Origin: Hyphomicrobiales bacterium
GTDB lineage: Bacteria > Pseudomonadota > Alphaproteobacteria > Rhizobiales > Rhizobiaceae
Assembly (NCBI GenBank): GCA_900466605.1
Contig: UBMU01000047.1
Coordinates: forward strand, 30,878-94,877
Direction: 5' to 3'
DNA length: 64,000 bases
The position numbers and the translations under genes are program-made. Shown here in pieces: positions 25,514 to 34,776 of this stretch; the first letter of the stretch is position 1, and every line of letters starts with the position of its first letter. The notes below the pieces were generated by a model. That model had not been told where the DNA came from and did no database searches. It saw nothing but the letters and a program-made list of their open reading frames with translations.

Positions 25514-28500
25514 CTACTCCGCCGCGAACGGCGGCAGGCGTACGACATTGCCTGATTTGCTACGCTTGCCTTCTGGAGTCTCGATTGCGGTTACCCGGCC
25601 CTCAAGGGCACCGACAGCCTGCGTGAGCTCTTCGCGCGACATCGCCAGCTCTTCCTTGTCCTTCCTGCCCACCAGGCGACCAAACATCCAGGCAAGCAAG
25701 CGGGAGAGATCGTCCATGATCAGGAAGAAAGAAGGCACGACGACCAGCGAAAGCACGGTCGACACGATAATGCCGCCGATCACTGCGATCGCCATCGGCG
25801 CACGGAACGAGCCACCTTCGCCAACGCCGAGCGCCGACGGCAACATGCCTGCCGACATTGCGATAGAGGTCATGATGATCGGGCGGGCGCGCTTGCGGCC
25901 TGCCTCGACCATGGCTTCCACCCGTTCCATCCCGCGATGGCGCATCTCAATCGCGAAGTCCACGAGCAGGATGGCATTCTTCGTCACGATACCCATCAGC
26001 ATCAGGATGCCGATCATGACGGGCATGGACAGTGGGTTCTGCGTGACCAGCAGTCCGACTGCCACGCCGCCGATTGCAAGCGGCAGCGAGAACAGGATGG
26101 TAAAGGGCTGGATCACGTCCTTGAAGAGCAGGATCAGCACTGTCAGCACCAGCATCAGGCCCATCAACATGGCGTTGACGAAGCTCTGCTGCATTTCAGT
26201 CTGCACCTTCGTGTCACCGCTTTCGGCAAGCTGGACCGTCGAGGGAATCTTGGCCTCATCGACGATCTGCCGGAACCGGGCGGATGCGGTGTCGAGTGCC
26301 ACGCCCTGCGGCAGGTCGGACCCGATCGAGACGACGCGGTAGCGGTTGTTGCGCTTGATCGAGCTGACGCCTTCCGAATAGTCGATATCGGCAACGGTGG
26401 AGAGCGGCACGGTGCCGCCGCTCGCCGTCTGGATCTTCAGCGCCCGGAGGGCGGCAAGATCACGACGCATGTCGAGCGAGGCCTGCACCCGGATCGGAAT
26501 CTGGCGGTCGTCCAGGTTGATCTTGGCGAGCGCCGCATCGATGTCGCCGATGGTGGCGACGCGGATGGTCTCGGAGATCTGCTGCGGCGTGATGCCGAGA
26601 CGGGCAGCCTGGTCCTTGCGTGGACGGACCTGCAGTTCCGGGCGGGGCAGGGCGCCTTCTGCACTGACGTTCGCCAGCAGCGGGTCGGCACGCAGTTTCG
26701 ATTCAAGGATGCCAACAGCGTCGTTCAGATCCTTCTCGTTCTTAGAGAGGAAGTTAAACGACAGGTCACGCTCGCCGCGATCATTGAGTTTCAGGATGCG
26801 CACGTCAGGGATATGGCGGAGTTTGGCGAAGACCTCCTTCTCGATATCCCACTGAGGCCGGACGCGGCCCTTTGGCTCTACCTTGGGCAGGTGCGGTCCG
26901 ATGATCGGCAGGGACCCAAGGAAATCGTCGACCAGCTTCTTCGAAAGCCTCTGGTCGAGCTTGTCGAGCGTAAGCGTTACCGTTGCGCGGCGCAGTTCGA
27001 GGTCGCCCTTCGGAGACGCGCCGCCGAGCACGAAGACGCTTTCAACGCCGTCGATATCCTTGACGTCCTTGTAGATCGCATCCGTCGTGGCTTCGGTATC
27101 GTCGAGGGTCGCATTCGGCGGCAATTCGACGGACAGGACGATGCGCGATGCATCTTCCGGCGGAAGGAAGCTGCCGGGAACCTGCGCAAGCAACATGACG
27201 GAGCCGATGAGGAAGGCGATTGCCGCGATCAGCGTCGCATAGCGGGTCCACCAGCGCCGGGTCGTGGCGCGCACGAGGCGCGTGTAACCACGGAAGAAGA
27301 GACCATCATTGTCGTGATGATCCTCAATGCCGTCTTCGGCACGCATCAGGTATGCGGCCATCATCGGCGTAATGAGGCGTGCCACCATAAGCGAGAAGAA
27401 GACCGAGAAGGCAACAGTCAAGCCGAACTGGATGAAGTACTGACCGGGAATGCCGGGCATGAACGACACGGGCACGAAGACGGCAATGATAGTGAAGGTC
27501 GTTGCGATGACCGCGAGGCCGATTTCGTCTGCGGCCTCAATGGCGGCGCGATAGGGCGTCTTGCCCATCTTGATATGGCGGGCAATGTTCTCGATCTCGA
27601 CGATCGCGTCATCGACGAGAATGCCGGTCGCGAGCGTCAGGGCAAGGAAACTGACGAGGTTCAGCGAGAAGCCCATCAGATCCATGATCCAGAACGTCGG
27701 GATCGCCGATAGCGGTAGCGCGACCGCCGAGATCAGCGTTGCGCGCCAGTTCCGCAGGAACAGGAAGACGACGATGATAGCAAGCACCGCGCCTTCGATC
27801 AGCGTGTCGATGGCGGCTTCATAGTTGCCATAGGTGAAATAGACGGAGTCGCTGATCAGCTCGATGCCGACGTTGGGGTTTTCAGCGCGCACCTTCTCAA
27901 GGCTCTTGCCGACAGTTTCCGCAACGCTGACTTCGCTGGCGCCCTTCGAACGGAACACGCCGAAGGTGACGACAGGCGTGTCATCGAAGCGCGAGAAGGA
28001 CTTCGGCTCCTGATAAGTGTCCTTGATGGCGCCGAGGTCGGACAGCTTGACGAAACGACCGTTCGGCAGCGAGATCGTGGTGTTGGCGAGTTCGGCGACA
28101 CTGCGGGCATCGCCGAGCACGCGGATCGCCTGCTCACTGCCCGCCACCTGGCCGCGGCCGGAGCCAAGGTCAACGTTGGTGCCACGCAATTGTTGGTTTA
28201 CGCTCGCGGCGGTGATGCCGTGGGCATTGAGCTTGTCGGGGTTGAGCTCGATACGGACTTCACGCTCGGCACCGCCATAACGGTCGACACGGCCGATGCC
28301 TGCCTGCCCCTGAAGGGCGCGCTTGATCGTGTCATCGACGAACCAGGAAAGCTCTTCGAGGGTCATATCGGGGGAGGACACCGCGAAGGTCTGGATCGCC
28401 TGACCTTCAACATCGATCTTCGAGACGATCGGTTCTTCGACGTTGGCAGGCAGATCGCTACGGATGCGGTCGATGGCGTCCTTGGTGTCCTGAACAGCCT

Positions 28501-28807
28501 GCTCGGTCGGAATTTCCATACGGAACATGACGACCGTCTGCGACTGGCCGTCTGTCACCGTCGACTGGATCTCGTCGATCCCCGTTATGCTGGCAACGGC
28601 GTCCTCGATCTCCTTCGTCACCTGCATCTCGAGCTCGGCGGGCGAAGCGCCGCTCTGTGTGACGATGATGGAAACGAGCGGAACGTCGATGTTCGGGAAG
28701 CGCGTGATCGGCAGCTTGTTGAACGACTGGATGCCGACGAAAAGCAGAAGTGCAAACGCCAGAAGCGGCGCGACTGGATTTCGGATAGACCAGGCTGAAA
28801 AGTTCAT
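25514..28807 (-). CDS. RND efflux permease, AcrB/HAE1 family
   Basis: A 1097-residue inner-membrane proton-driven drug exporter. The N-terminal helix (FSAWSIRNPVAPLLAFALLL) is followed by a large periplasmic porter loop, a second helix bundle and a second loop. The proton-relay aspartate pair is seen in GILVDDAIVEIENIARH, and a repeat-like helix VTKNAILLVDFAIEMRHRG is in the second half. The C-terminus carries a short coiled segment (MSREELTQAVGALEGRVTAIE) not usual in AcrB. The ATG at 28807 is 10 bases after the adaptor gene stop. The outer membrane channel is not in this window. Confidence 0.92.
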   Translation of the reverse strand: MNFSAWSIRNPVAPLLAFALLLFVGIQSFNKLPITRFPNIDVPLVSIIVTQSGASPAELEMQVTKEIEDAVASITGIDEIQSTVTDGQSQTVVMFRMEIPTEQAVQDTKDAIDRIRSDLPANVEEPIVSKIDVEGQAIQTFAVSSPDMTLEELSWFVDDTIKRALQGQAGIGRVDRYGGAEREVRIELNPDKLNAHGITAASVNQQLRGTNVDLGSGRGQVAGSEQAIRVLGDARSVAELANTTISLPNGRFVKLSDLGAIKDTYQEPKSFSRFDDTPVVTFGVFRSKGASEVSVAETVGKSLEKVRAENPNVGIELISDSVYFTYGNYEAAIDTLIEGAVLAIIVVFLFLRNWRATLISAVALPLSAIPTFWIMDLMGFSLNLVSFLALTLATGILVDDAIVEIENIARHIKMGKTPYRAAIEAADEIGLAVIATTFTIIAVFVPVSFMPGIPGQYFIQFGLTVAFSVFFSLMVARLITPMMAAYLMRAEDGIEDHHDNDGLFFRGYTRLVRATTRRWWTRYATLIAAIAFLIGSVMLLAQVPGSFLPPEDASRIVLSVELPPNATLDDTEATTDAIYKDVKDIDGVESVFVLGGASPKGDLELRRATVTLTLDKLDQRLSKKLVDDFLGSLPIIGPHLPKVEPKGRVRPQWDIEKEVFAKLRHIPDVRILKLNDRGERDLSFNFLSKNEKDLNDAVGILESKLRADPLLANVSAEGALPRPELQVRPRKDQAARLGITPQQISETIRVATIGDIDAALAKINLDDRQIPIRVQASLDMRRDLAALRALKIQTASGGTVPLSTVADIDYSEGVSSIKRNNRYRVVSIGSDLPQGVALDTASARFRQIVDEAKIPSTVQLAESGDTKVQTEMQQSFVNAMLMGLMLVLTVLILLFKDVIQPFTILFSLPLAIGGVAVGLLVTQNPLSMPVMIGILMLMGIVTKNAILLVDFAIEMRHRGMERVEAMVEAGRKRARPIIMTSIAMSAGMLPSALGVGEGGSFRAPMAIAVIGGIIVSTVLSLVVVPSFFLIMDDLSRLLAWMFGRLVGRKDKEELAMSREELTQAVGALEGRVTAIETPEGKRSKSGNVVRLPPFAAE

Positions 28808-28817
28808 TGGTCGTCTC

Positions 28818-30008
28818 TCAGTTGGAAGCCGGGGGCTGTTCGTGTACCGGCGTGATACGGTCGCCATCGCGGACATAAGCGCCCGCCTTGGCTACGACTT
28901 CGTCGCCAGCCTTCAATCCCTTGATGATCTCGACATACGCACCGTCCTGAATGCCGGTCTCCACCTTGGCAAACTTGACGACGCCACTCTCGACCTTGCG
29001 GGCAGAGGATCCCTCGTTGCTGCTCAGCACCGCGGATACCGGCAACGCGACGTTCTCTGCGGTTCGCACGACGATGTCGGCGCTGCCATACATGCCGGAG
29101 CGGGCCTTGCTGCTGTCATCGATCAGGATATGGACCAGGCCGAGCCGAGTGAGCGGATCGACCGTGGGCGAGACCAGGCGCACGGAGCCGGTGAGCTTGT
29201 CGCGGCTGCCCGACAGCGAAAGCGTTGCCTTCTGGCCAGGCTCGATCTTGACGATGTCGCTTTCACCGACTTCGGCCACCAGCTCAATCTTGTCGTCACG
29301 AATGATCGTAAAGAGCGGATCGCCGGTGCCGAGTGCAATCGCGCCGACTTTGGCATTCTTGGCTGCAACCGTGCCACCGACCGGCGTTTTGACGTCGGTG
29401 CGTGCAAGCTTCAGATCGGCATCCGCGATCTGGCTTTCGGTCACCTTGATATCGGCAACCGCCACCTGGATTGCTTGCTTCGCGGAATCGACGCGCGCAT
29501 TGGCGGAAGCCGCAGCAGCGTCCGCCTGCTCGACCGTTGCCGTGGATACCGTGCCCTTCTTGCCCATTTCCTGGGCGCGCGCCTGCTGTTGGCGTGCCTG
29601 CTCCGCGTTGGCCTCGGCTTCGAGCAACTGGGCGCGAAGCTGCGCAAGGCTTGCTTCGTTTTTTGCCCTTGTGGCCTGCATCTGGCTTTTCTGCAGAATG
29701 AGGGCGTCGTCATTCAATGTCGCGAGCGTGCTCTCAGCCTGCACCCTGTCGCCGACGTCGGCATTCAATGCACGGATCGACAATCCTTCGACCTGCGGCT
29801 GAATGTAGACTTCCTCGACAGGCTTGACCGTGCCTGTTGCAACAACGCGGTCGACGAGTGTGCGGGTTGACGCCTTGGTCACGACGATGGCCGGAAGGTT
29901 CTGCTGTGGCTTCGCAACCGGCTGCTCCTGAGCAAATGCCACTGAGGCGACCGCCGCCGCGATCAGCAGGGTGGAAGCGCGAAGTATCTTAACAGGCGTG
30001 CGTGCCAT
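28818..30008 (-). CDS. RND efflux periplasmic adaptor (membrane fusion protein)
   Basis: A 396-residue HlyD/AcrA-type adaptor. A signal sequence (~26 residues to VAFAQEQ) is followed by a lipoyl half-motif, a long coiled-coil hairpin rich in Ala/Gln (ALILQKSQMQATRAKNEASL ... QARQQQARAQEMG), the second lipoyl half (VKTPVGGTVAAKNAKVGAIA) and beta-barrel and membrane-proximal domains. No lipobox cysteine was seen, so it is probably anchored by the signal segment or soluble. It links the pump to an outer membrane factor and is first in the operon. Confidence 0.91.
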   Translation of the reverse strand: MARTPVKILRASTLLIAAAVASVAFAQEQPVAKPQQNLPAIVVTKASTRTLVDRVVATGTVKPVEEVYIQPQVEGLSIRALNADVGDRVQAESTLATLNDDALILQKSQMQATRAKNEASLAQLRAQLLEAEANAEQARQQQARAQEMGKKGTVSTATVEQADAAAASANARVDSAKQAIQVAVADIKVTESQIADADLKLARTDVKTPVGGTVAAKNAKVGAIALGTGDPLFTIIRDDKIELVAEVGESDIVKIEPGQKATLSLSGSRDKLTGSVRLVSPTVDPLTRLGLVHILIDDSSKARSGMYGSADIVVRTAENVALPVSAVLSSNEGSSARKVESGVVKFAKVETGIQDGAYVEIIKGLKAGDEVVAKAGAYVRDGDRITPVHEQPPASN

Positions 30009-30352
30009 GCGTCGTCATCCAGTTTTGCTCGGCCGGACTCGCGCGTTGTCATCAGCTCGCGAATGGCCAGTTCCCGTATTGGTGTTCTCAGAAGTATTTC
30101 CGCATCCTTTGCCGACTCTTACTTAAAAAGTCCCTCGTCCGGCAAACTCGGTTTGTACGTGGTAGCGATTTGCCCATCGCACAAGTCCGGCGGAAAATAA
30201 TTCCTCATTTGAACACAATAATTACCATTGTGATGCAGATCAATCACTGAGCGGTTATGCAAGCATTCCGATAGTTGATCGGGCATCATTTCTATATGAC
30301 GCGCGAGGCATGGCTAATGCGACATGGCTGCGAGCTTTTTCATCAAAAGGCA
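30009..30352. other. intergenic region upstream of the efflux operon
   Basis: About 340 bases without a supported gene. It contains an inverted repeat CACAAT-N7-ATTGTG at 30214-30232 that could be an operator. No divergent regulator gene is present, so the efflux operon is presumably controlled from elsewhere. Confidence 0.5.
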
Positions 30353-30377
30353 AAACGCGCGGAAGCTCCGCGCGTTT
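30353..30377 (-). terminator. terminator after the pyrimidine-type binding protein gene
   Basis: AAACGCGCGGA/TCCGCGCGTTT, an 11-bp perfect stem with a 3-nt loop. On the minus strand it runs into TTTTGCCTTTT. It closes the ABC transporter operon. Confidence 0.75.
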
Positions 30378-30396
30378 CGTTGTTTCTTACTAGTAT

Positions 30397-31368
30397 TTAC
30401 TTGGAAGCAGCGTCGGTGATGTCGTGCGTCCAGGCGCCCGATGGCTCCTTGTTGATGATCTTCTGATCGAGAAGAGCCTTGGCGGTGCGGTCGTAGAGCG
30501 TCGTGTCGAGCTTGCCGGATCCGTCGCCGATCAGCTTGGCAACTTCGCCCATCATGCGCTTTTGGTGATTTTCGTCCTGGCCACCGGCATCGACGACGAT
30601 CCCGGCAGCATCGTCCGGATTCTCGACGGCGTACTTCCAGCCCTTCATCGACGCCTTGACGAACTTTGCCATCTTTTCCTTGAAGGCCGGGTCCTTGAGC
30701 TTGTCTTCGGAGGCGTAGAGGCCGTCTTCGAGCAAGTCGTTGCCCATGGCGGTGTAGTTGAAAACCGTCAGTTCTTCCGGCTTGAAACCGGCATCGATTG
30801 CCTGCCAGTATTCATTGTAGGTCATGACGGAGATGCAGTCGGCCTGCTTCTGCAAGAGAGGCTGTACGTCGAAGCTCTGCTTCAGCACGGTCACGCCATC
30901 GGCTCCACCTTCGGTCTTGAGGCCGAGCTTGTTCATCCAGGCGAAGAACGGATACTCGTTGCCGAAGAACCAGACGCCGAGCGTATGGCCCTTGAAGTCG
31001 GCTTCGGTCTTGATCGGGCCGTCCTTTCGGCAAATCAGCTCCATGCCTGATTTCTGGAAGGGCTGGGCAATGTTGACGAGCGGAACGCCCTTTTCGCGGG
31101 CAACCAGCGCGCCGCCCATCCAGTCGACGATGACGTCAGCGCCGCCGCCGGCGATCACCTGTTCCGGCGCGATGTCAGGGCCGCCCGGCTTGATCGTGAC
31201 GTCGAGGCCTTCCTCGTCGTAATAGCCCTTTTCCTTGGCAACGTAGTAGCCGGCGAACTGCGACTGCGTCACCCACTTGAGCTGCAGCGTCACCTTGTCT
31301 GCAGCCATTGCATGGGCTGCCGCGAGCGACATCGCGCTCGCCATCATTGCAACAATCAGTTTTTTCAT
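30397..31368 (-). CDS. NMT1/THI5-type ABC transporter substrate-binding protein
   Basis: A 323-residue periplasmic protein. The signal peptide MKKLIVAMMASAMSLAAAHA ends near AMA-A; the mature part starts VTLQLKWVTQSQFAGYYVAK, the hallmark of the NMT1/ThiY/SsuA fold that binds pyrimidine precursors and related rings. The ATG at 31368 begins a classic MKK signal; longer frames are not supported. It is last in an ATPase-permease-permease-binding protein operon that lies against dihydropyrimidinase genes. Substrate is probably a pyrimidine or hydantoin, from context. Confidence 0.87.
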   Translation of the reverse strand: MKKLIVAMMASAMSLAAAHAMAADKVTLQLKWVTQSQFAGYYVAKEKGYYDEEGLDVTIKPGGPDIAPEQVIAGGGADVIVDWMGGALVAREKGVPLVNIAQPFQKSGMELICRKDGPIKTEADFKGHTLGVWFFGNEYPFFAWMNKLGLKTEGGADGVTVLKQSFDVQPLLQKQADCISVMTYNEYWQAIDAGFKPEELTVFNYTAMGNDLLEDGLYASEDKLKDPAFKEKMAKFVKASMKGWKYAVENPDDAAGIVVDAGGQDENHQKRMMGEVAKLIGDGSGKLDTTLYDRTAKALLDQKIINKEPSGAWTHDITDAASK

Positions 31369-31424
31369 TTTCTTGTTCCCTCTGAAGTTATGCCCCAATC
31401 CCATTTGCGGGAATAAAGCGACGC

Positions 31425-32552
31425 CTAGCCACCACGGATAGACGGATGCCAGAAAGTCACCGCCCGTTCTGCCAGGGCGACGACGCCGTAGAAGATCGAA
31501 CCAACAAGCGCCGCAACGGCGATTTCGGCCCAGACCATGTCGACATTCATGCGTCCGATCTCCGTGGAGATGCGAAAGCCCATGCCGACGATCGGCGTAC
31601 CAAAGAACTCCGCGACGATGGCACCGATCAGCGCCAGCGTCGAGTTGATCTTCAATGCATTGAAAATGAAGGGCATCGCCGCCGGAAGCCGGAGCTTCAG
31701 CAGCGTCTGCCAATAGTTAGAGGCGTAGGTCTGCATCAGGTCGCGCTCCATCGCACCGGATGCGGCGAGGCCGGCGACCGTATTCACCAGCATCGGGAAG
31801 AAGGTCATGATGGTGACCACGGCGGCCTTCGACTGCCAGTCGAAGCCAAACCACATCACCATGATCGGTGCGACACCGATGATCGGCAGTGCCGACACCA
31901 TATTGCCGATCGGCAAAAGGCCGCGTCGCAGGAAGGCGACACGATCGGCGAGGATCGCGACGGCAAAGCCTGTACCACAGCCGATGATGTAACCGGCGAA
32001 TACCGCCTTGAAGATCGTCTGGCGCACATCGTCGGCCAGGATGGGTAGAGAGCCGGCGATCCTGGCGCCGATAGCGCTCGGCGGTGGCAGCAGAACGAAG
32101 GGAATACCGGCGCCACGCGTCAGTGCTTCCCAGATTATCAGGATCCAGGCACCGAAGATTGCCGGGATCAGCAGGCGCAGGAAGGTGCGGCCGAAACCGG
32201 AACTTGGCGTCATTGCCGAGAGCTCGGTGACGCAGCGCCATGCAAGCAGCCAGCAGGCTGCCATCAGCAGGAAGAAGGATTTGGTCGCCAAACCCTCGTT
32301 TCCGGCAACATCCGCGAGCAACACCCACGCCGCCCAATGCGCACCGACCAGCAAAACGACGGCGACGTATGGCTTCGGCAATGGTGCGAAGGAAACGAAA
32401 GCGAGGGCGACGATCAGCGCGATCGTCAGACCGACAGTCAGCGGTGACACAGGGTCAGGCGCACCTTCGGCCATGAGCGGCAAGGTGATGATTGCAATCG
32501 CTGTCAGCACCAGGGCAAGAACGCCCTGCCAGGAGAAGGACATCTGCTTCAT
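31425..32552 (-). CDS. ABC transporter permease (SsuC/ThiX type), long form
   Basis: A 375-residue permease. An extra N-terminal hydrophobic region (~130 residues, 4-5 helices) precedes the usual BPD_transp_1 core, with AGYIIGCGTGFAVAILADRV and the EAA loop QTYASNYWQTLLKLRLPAAM. It is longer than typical SsuC-type permeases (~260). The ATG overlaps the end of the preceding permease gene by 4 bases. The two permeases presumably form a heterodimer. Confidence 0.87.
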   Translation of the reverse strand: MKQMSFSWQGVLALVLTAIAIITLPLMAEGAPDPVSPLTVGLTIALIVALAFVSFAPLPKPYVAVVLLVGAHWAAWVLLADVAGNEGLATKSFFLLMAACWLLAWRCVTELSAMTPSSGFGRTFLRLLIPAIFGAWILIIWEALTRGAGIPFVLLPPPSAIGARIAGSLPILADDVRQTIFKAVFAGYIIGCGTGFAVAILADRVAFLRRGLLPIGNMVSALPIIGVAPIMVMWFGFDWQSKAAVVTIMTFFPMLVNTVAGLAASGAMERDLMQTYASNYWQTLLKLRLPAAMPFIFNALKINSTLALIGAIVAEFFGTPIVGMGFRISTEIGRMNVDMVWAEIAVAALVGSIFYGVVALAERAVTFWHPSIRGG

Positions 32553-33433
32553 GCCGGTCTCCCGCCCATCGAGCGATCTACGATCTTGGCGATGAGGCCG
32601 ACGATCGCGACAAGGCTTGCGGCAAGCACCGAGCCCGCGATGAGGGCAGCCCATATGTCGATCGTCTGGCTGTAATAGGAGCCGGCGAGCAGCTTCGAAC
32701 CGATACCGGCGACGGCGCCGGTCGGGAGCTCGCCGACGATGGCGCCGACGAGGCTTGCTGCAATCGCGACCTTCATCGAGGTGAAGAGGAACGGCACGGA
32801 GGCGGGAACGCGTAGCTTCCAGAAGGTTTGAGCGGGTGTTGCGTTATAGGTCCGCATCAGGTCGAGGAACATGACCTCGGGCGAGCGCAGCCCCTTCACC
32901 ATGCCGACCGTGACCGGGAAGAAGGAGAGGTAGGTCGAGATCAACGCCTTCGGGATCAGGCCGGTGATATTGATGGCGCCGAGGACGACGATCACCATCG
33001 GCGCGATCGCCAGGATCGGTATCGTCTGCGAGGCGATCACCCATGGCATGAGGCTGCGGTCGAGGGCCTTGATATGAACGATCCCCACCGCGATCACGAT
33101 GCCGAGCAGCGTGCCGAAGCCGAAACCGAGCAGCGTCGAGGAGAGCGTCACCCAGCTGTGGTAGACGAGGCTGCGATTGCTCGAAAGCTTCCGCAGGAAT
33201 GTGTTCTCGAAGACGTTCTGCACCACCTGATGAGGGGCGGGGAGGAGCGGCTTCGGCTGCGAGAGCGTCTTTTCGATGAATTCGACCGTGCCAGGCGTCT
33301 GGTTTGCTCGTTGATCCATGTCGCGCTGGAAGGAGGCATTCATCAGGACTGCCGCGACGTACCAGACGGCTATCAGGGCCACGAGAATCGTGAGGACGGG
33401 GACGATCCTGTCTCGAAGGGTGTCGGGTTTCAT
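32549..33433 (-). CDS. ABC transporter permease (SsuC/ThiX type)
   Basis: A 294-residue permease: an N-terminal helix (IVPVLTILVALIAVWYVAAV), a periplasmic segment, then the core with GFGFGTLLGIVIAVGIVHIK and the coupling loop MRTYNATPAQTFWKLRVPAS. It belongs to the same family as its neighbour at 31425-32552. A GTG two codons upstream (33439) is an alternative start. It starts 36 bases after the ATPase gene. Confidence 0.88.
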   Translation of the reverse strand: MKPDTLRDRIVPVLTILVALIAVWYVAAVLMNASFQRDMDQRANQTPGTVEFIEKTLSQPKPLLPAPHQVVQNVFENTFLRKLSSNRSLVYHSWVTLSSTLLGFGFGTLLGIVIAVGIVHIKALDRSLMPWVIASQTIPILAIAPMVIVVLGAINITGLIPKALISTYLSFFPVTVGMVKGLRSPEVMFLDLMRTYNATPAQTFWKLRVPASVPFLFTSMKVAIAASLVGAIVGELPTGAVAGIGSKLLAGSYYSQTIDIWAALIAGSVLAASLVAIVGLIAKIVDRSMGGRPA

Positions 33434-33469
33434 GAGCACCCCCGCGCACCGGTCTCGGCGTTCAGCACC

Positions 33470-34324
33470 TCAATGCTCATAGCTATGCCCCGCTCTCAGG
33501 CCGTCGCGTACGCGATGGGCGATCTCGAGGAATTCGGGCGTCTCGCGAATGTCGAGCGGGCGTTCGCGCGGAAGCGTTGAATCGATGATGTCAGTGACGC
33601 GGCCGGGGCGGGGGGACATCACCACGATCTTGGTGGAGAGGTACACCGCCTCGGGGATCGAGTGGGTGACGAAGCAGATTGTCTTGTTGGTGCGGGCCCA
33701 GAGCTTCAGAAGCTCCTCGTTGAGGTGGTCACGGACGATTTCGTCGAGCGCGCCGAAGGGCTCGTCCATCAGCAGCAGGTCGGCATCGAAGGCGAGCGCG
33801 CGGGCGATCGAGGCGCGCTGCTGCATGCCGCCGGACAGCTGCCAGGGGAATTTCTTCTCGAAGCCGGAAAGGTTCACGAGATCGAGCGCGCCGGCGATGC
33901 GTTTCTTCTGATCAGCCGAAGCATAGCCCATGATTTCGAGCGGCAGGGCGATGTTTTTCTCGATCGTGCGCCAGGGGTAGAGAGCCGGCGCCTGGAAGAC
34001 ATAGCCGTAGGCGCGCGCCTTGCGCGCTTCCTCCGGCGTCATACCGTTGACGGTGATCTCGCCGGATGTTTTCTTCTCGAGATCGGCGATCACACGCAGG
34101 AAGGTCGTCTTCCCGCAACCTGATGGCCCGATGAAGGAGACGAAGTCGCCCTTGCGCACGTCGAGATTGACGTTTGTCAGCGCGTGCACGGGAGCATCGC
34201 TGGCATCATAGGTTAGACAGAGGTCCTTGGCGGATACGACGGAGGCAGCTTGCGTCAATGCTTGTGTATCCTGTTTTCCCCGCGCTTCTGCGCTTTGCAT
34301 GATAGTATGAGTAGCTGTTTTCAT
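33470..34324 (-). CDS. ABC transporter ATP-binding protein (SsuB/ThiZ type)
   Basis: A 284-residue ATPase with Walker A GPSGCGKTT, Q-loop YVFQAPALYPWRTI, signature LSGGMQQRASIARAL, Walker B LLLMDEPFGALDEI and the H-loop VTHSIPEAVYLS. It has a ~35-residue N-terminal extension before VSAKDLCLTYDAS. It is first in the transporter operon. Its start is only 29 bases from the divergent cupin gene, so the two promoters overlap each other's 5' regions. Confidence 0.9.
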   Translation of the reverse strand: MKTATHTIMQSAEARGKQDTQALTQAASVVSAKDLCLTYDASDAPVHALTNVNLDVRKGDFVSFIGPSGCGKTTFLRVIADLEKKTSGEITVNGMTPEEARKARAYGYVFQAPALYPWRTIEKNIALPLEIMGYASADQKKRIAGALDLVNLSGFEKKFPWQLSGGMQQRASIARALAFDADLLLMDEPFGALDEIVRDHLNEELLKLWARTNKTICFVTHSIPEAVYLSTKIVVMSPRPGRVTDIIDSTLPRERPLDIRETPEFLEIAHRVRDGLRAGHSYEH

Positions 34325-34353
34325 TGTTCCGGCAAGGTCCATGGAGGATGACG

Positions 34354-34767
34354 ATGGACGCGACATCAAAGCCCACCTGTCATATTGTGCGTCCCAGTCA
34401 TGCCTACGACGGCAAACAGGGGCTGAGTTACTTCGAAGGCATCGCGGCCGAGACGGTCGGCACCAAGGGCATCTGCATGCATCTGCTGACGATTCCGCCC
34501 GGCGTTCGCGCCAAGGCGCATCTGCACGAGTCGCATGAAACGGCGATCTACATGCTCTCCGGCGAGGCTCACACCTGGTACGGCGACGAGCTGGAGCATC
34601 ATGTCGTCGTGCACGCCGGCGAGCTGTTCTACATCCCCGCCGGTGTGCCGCACCTGCCCGCCAATCTCAGCAGTACCCCTTGCACCGCGATCATTGCCCG
34701 CACCGATCCGAACGAGCAGGAAAGCGTCGTTCTGCTTCCGGAGCTTGATCGGCTGGTGCGGGAGTGA
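34354..34767 (+). CDS. cupin domain protein
   Basis: A 137-residue single-domain cupin. Motif 1: PPGVRAKAHLHESHETAIYMLSG (cut here: HLHESHETAIY has the metal-binding HxH(x)nE). Motif 2: HAGELFYIPAGVPHLPAN, with the last histidine ligand. The ATG at 34354 has GGAGG six bases upstream. It lies between the pyrimidine transporter (divergent) and dihydropyrimidinase (convergent). A metal-dependent isomerase, dioxygenase or binding role is possible; its presence in the pyrimidine cluster suggests a side step of the pathway, which I cannot specify. Confidence 0.8.
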   Translation: MDATSKPTCHIVRPSHAYDGKQGLSYFEGIAAETVGTKGICMHLLTIPPGVRAKAHLHESHETAIYMLSGEAHTWYGDELEHHVVVHAGELFYIPAGVPHLPANLSSTPCTAIIARTDPNEQESVVLLPELDRLVRE

Positions 34768-34776
34768 TGCCAAGGA

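Noticed and set aside
25937..27712. 591-codon open frame on the plus strand
   Set aside because: Antisense to the RND pump gene; charged shadow translation without domain.
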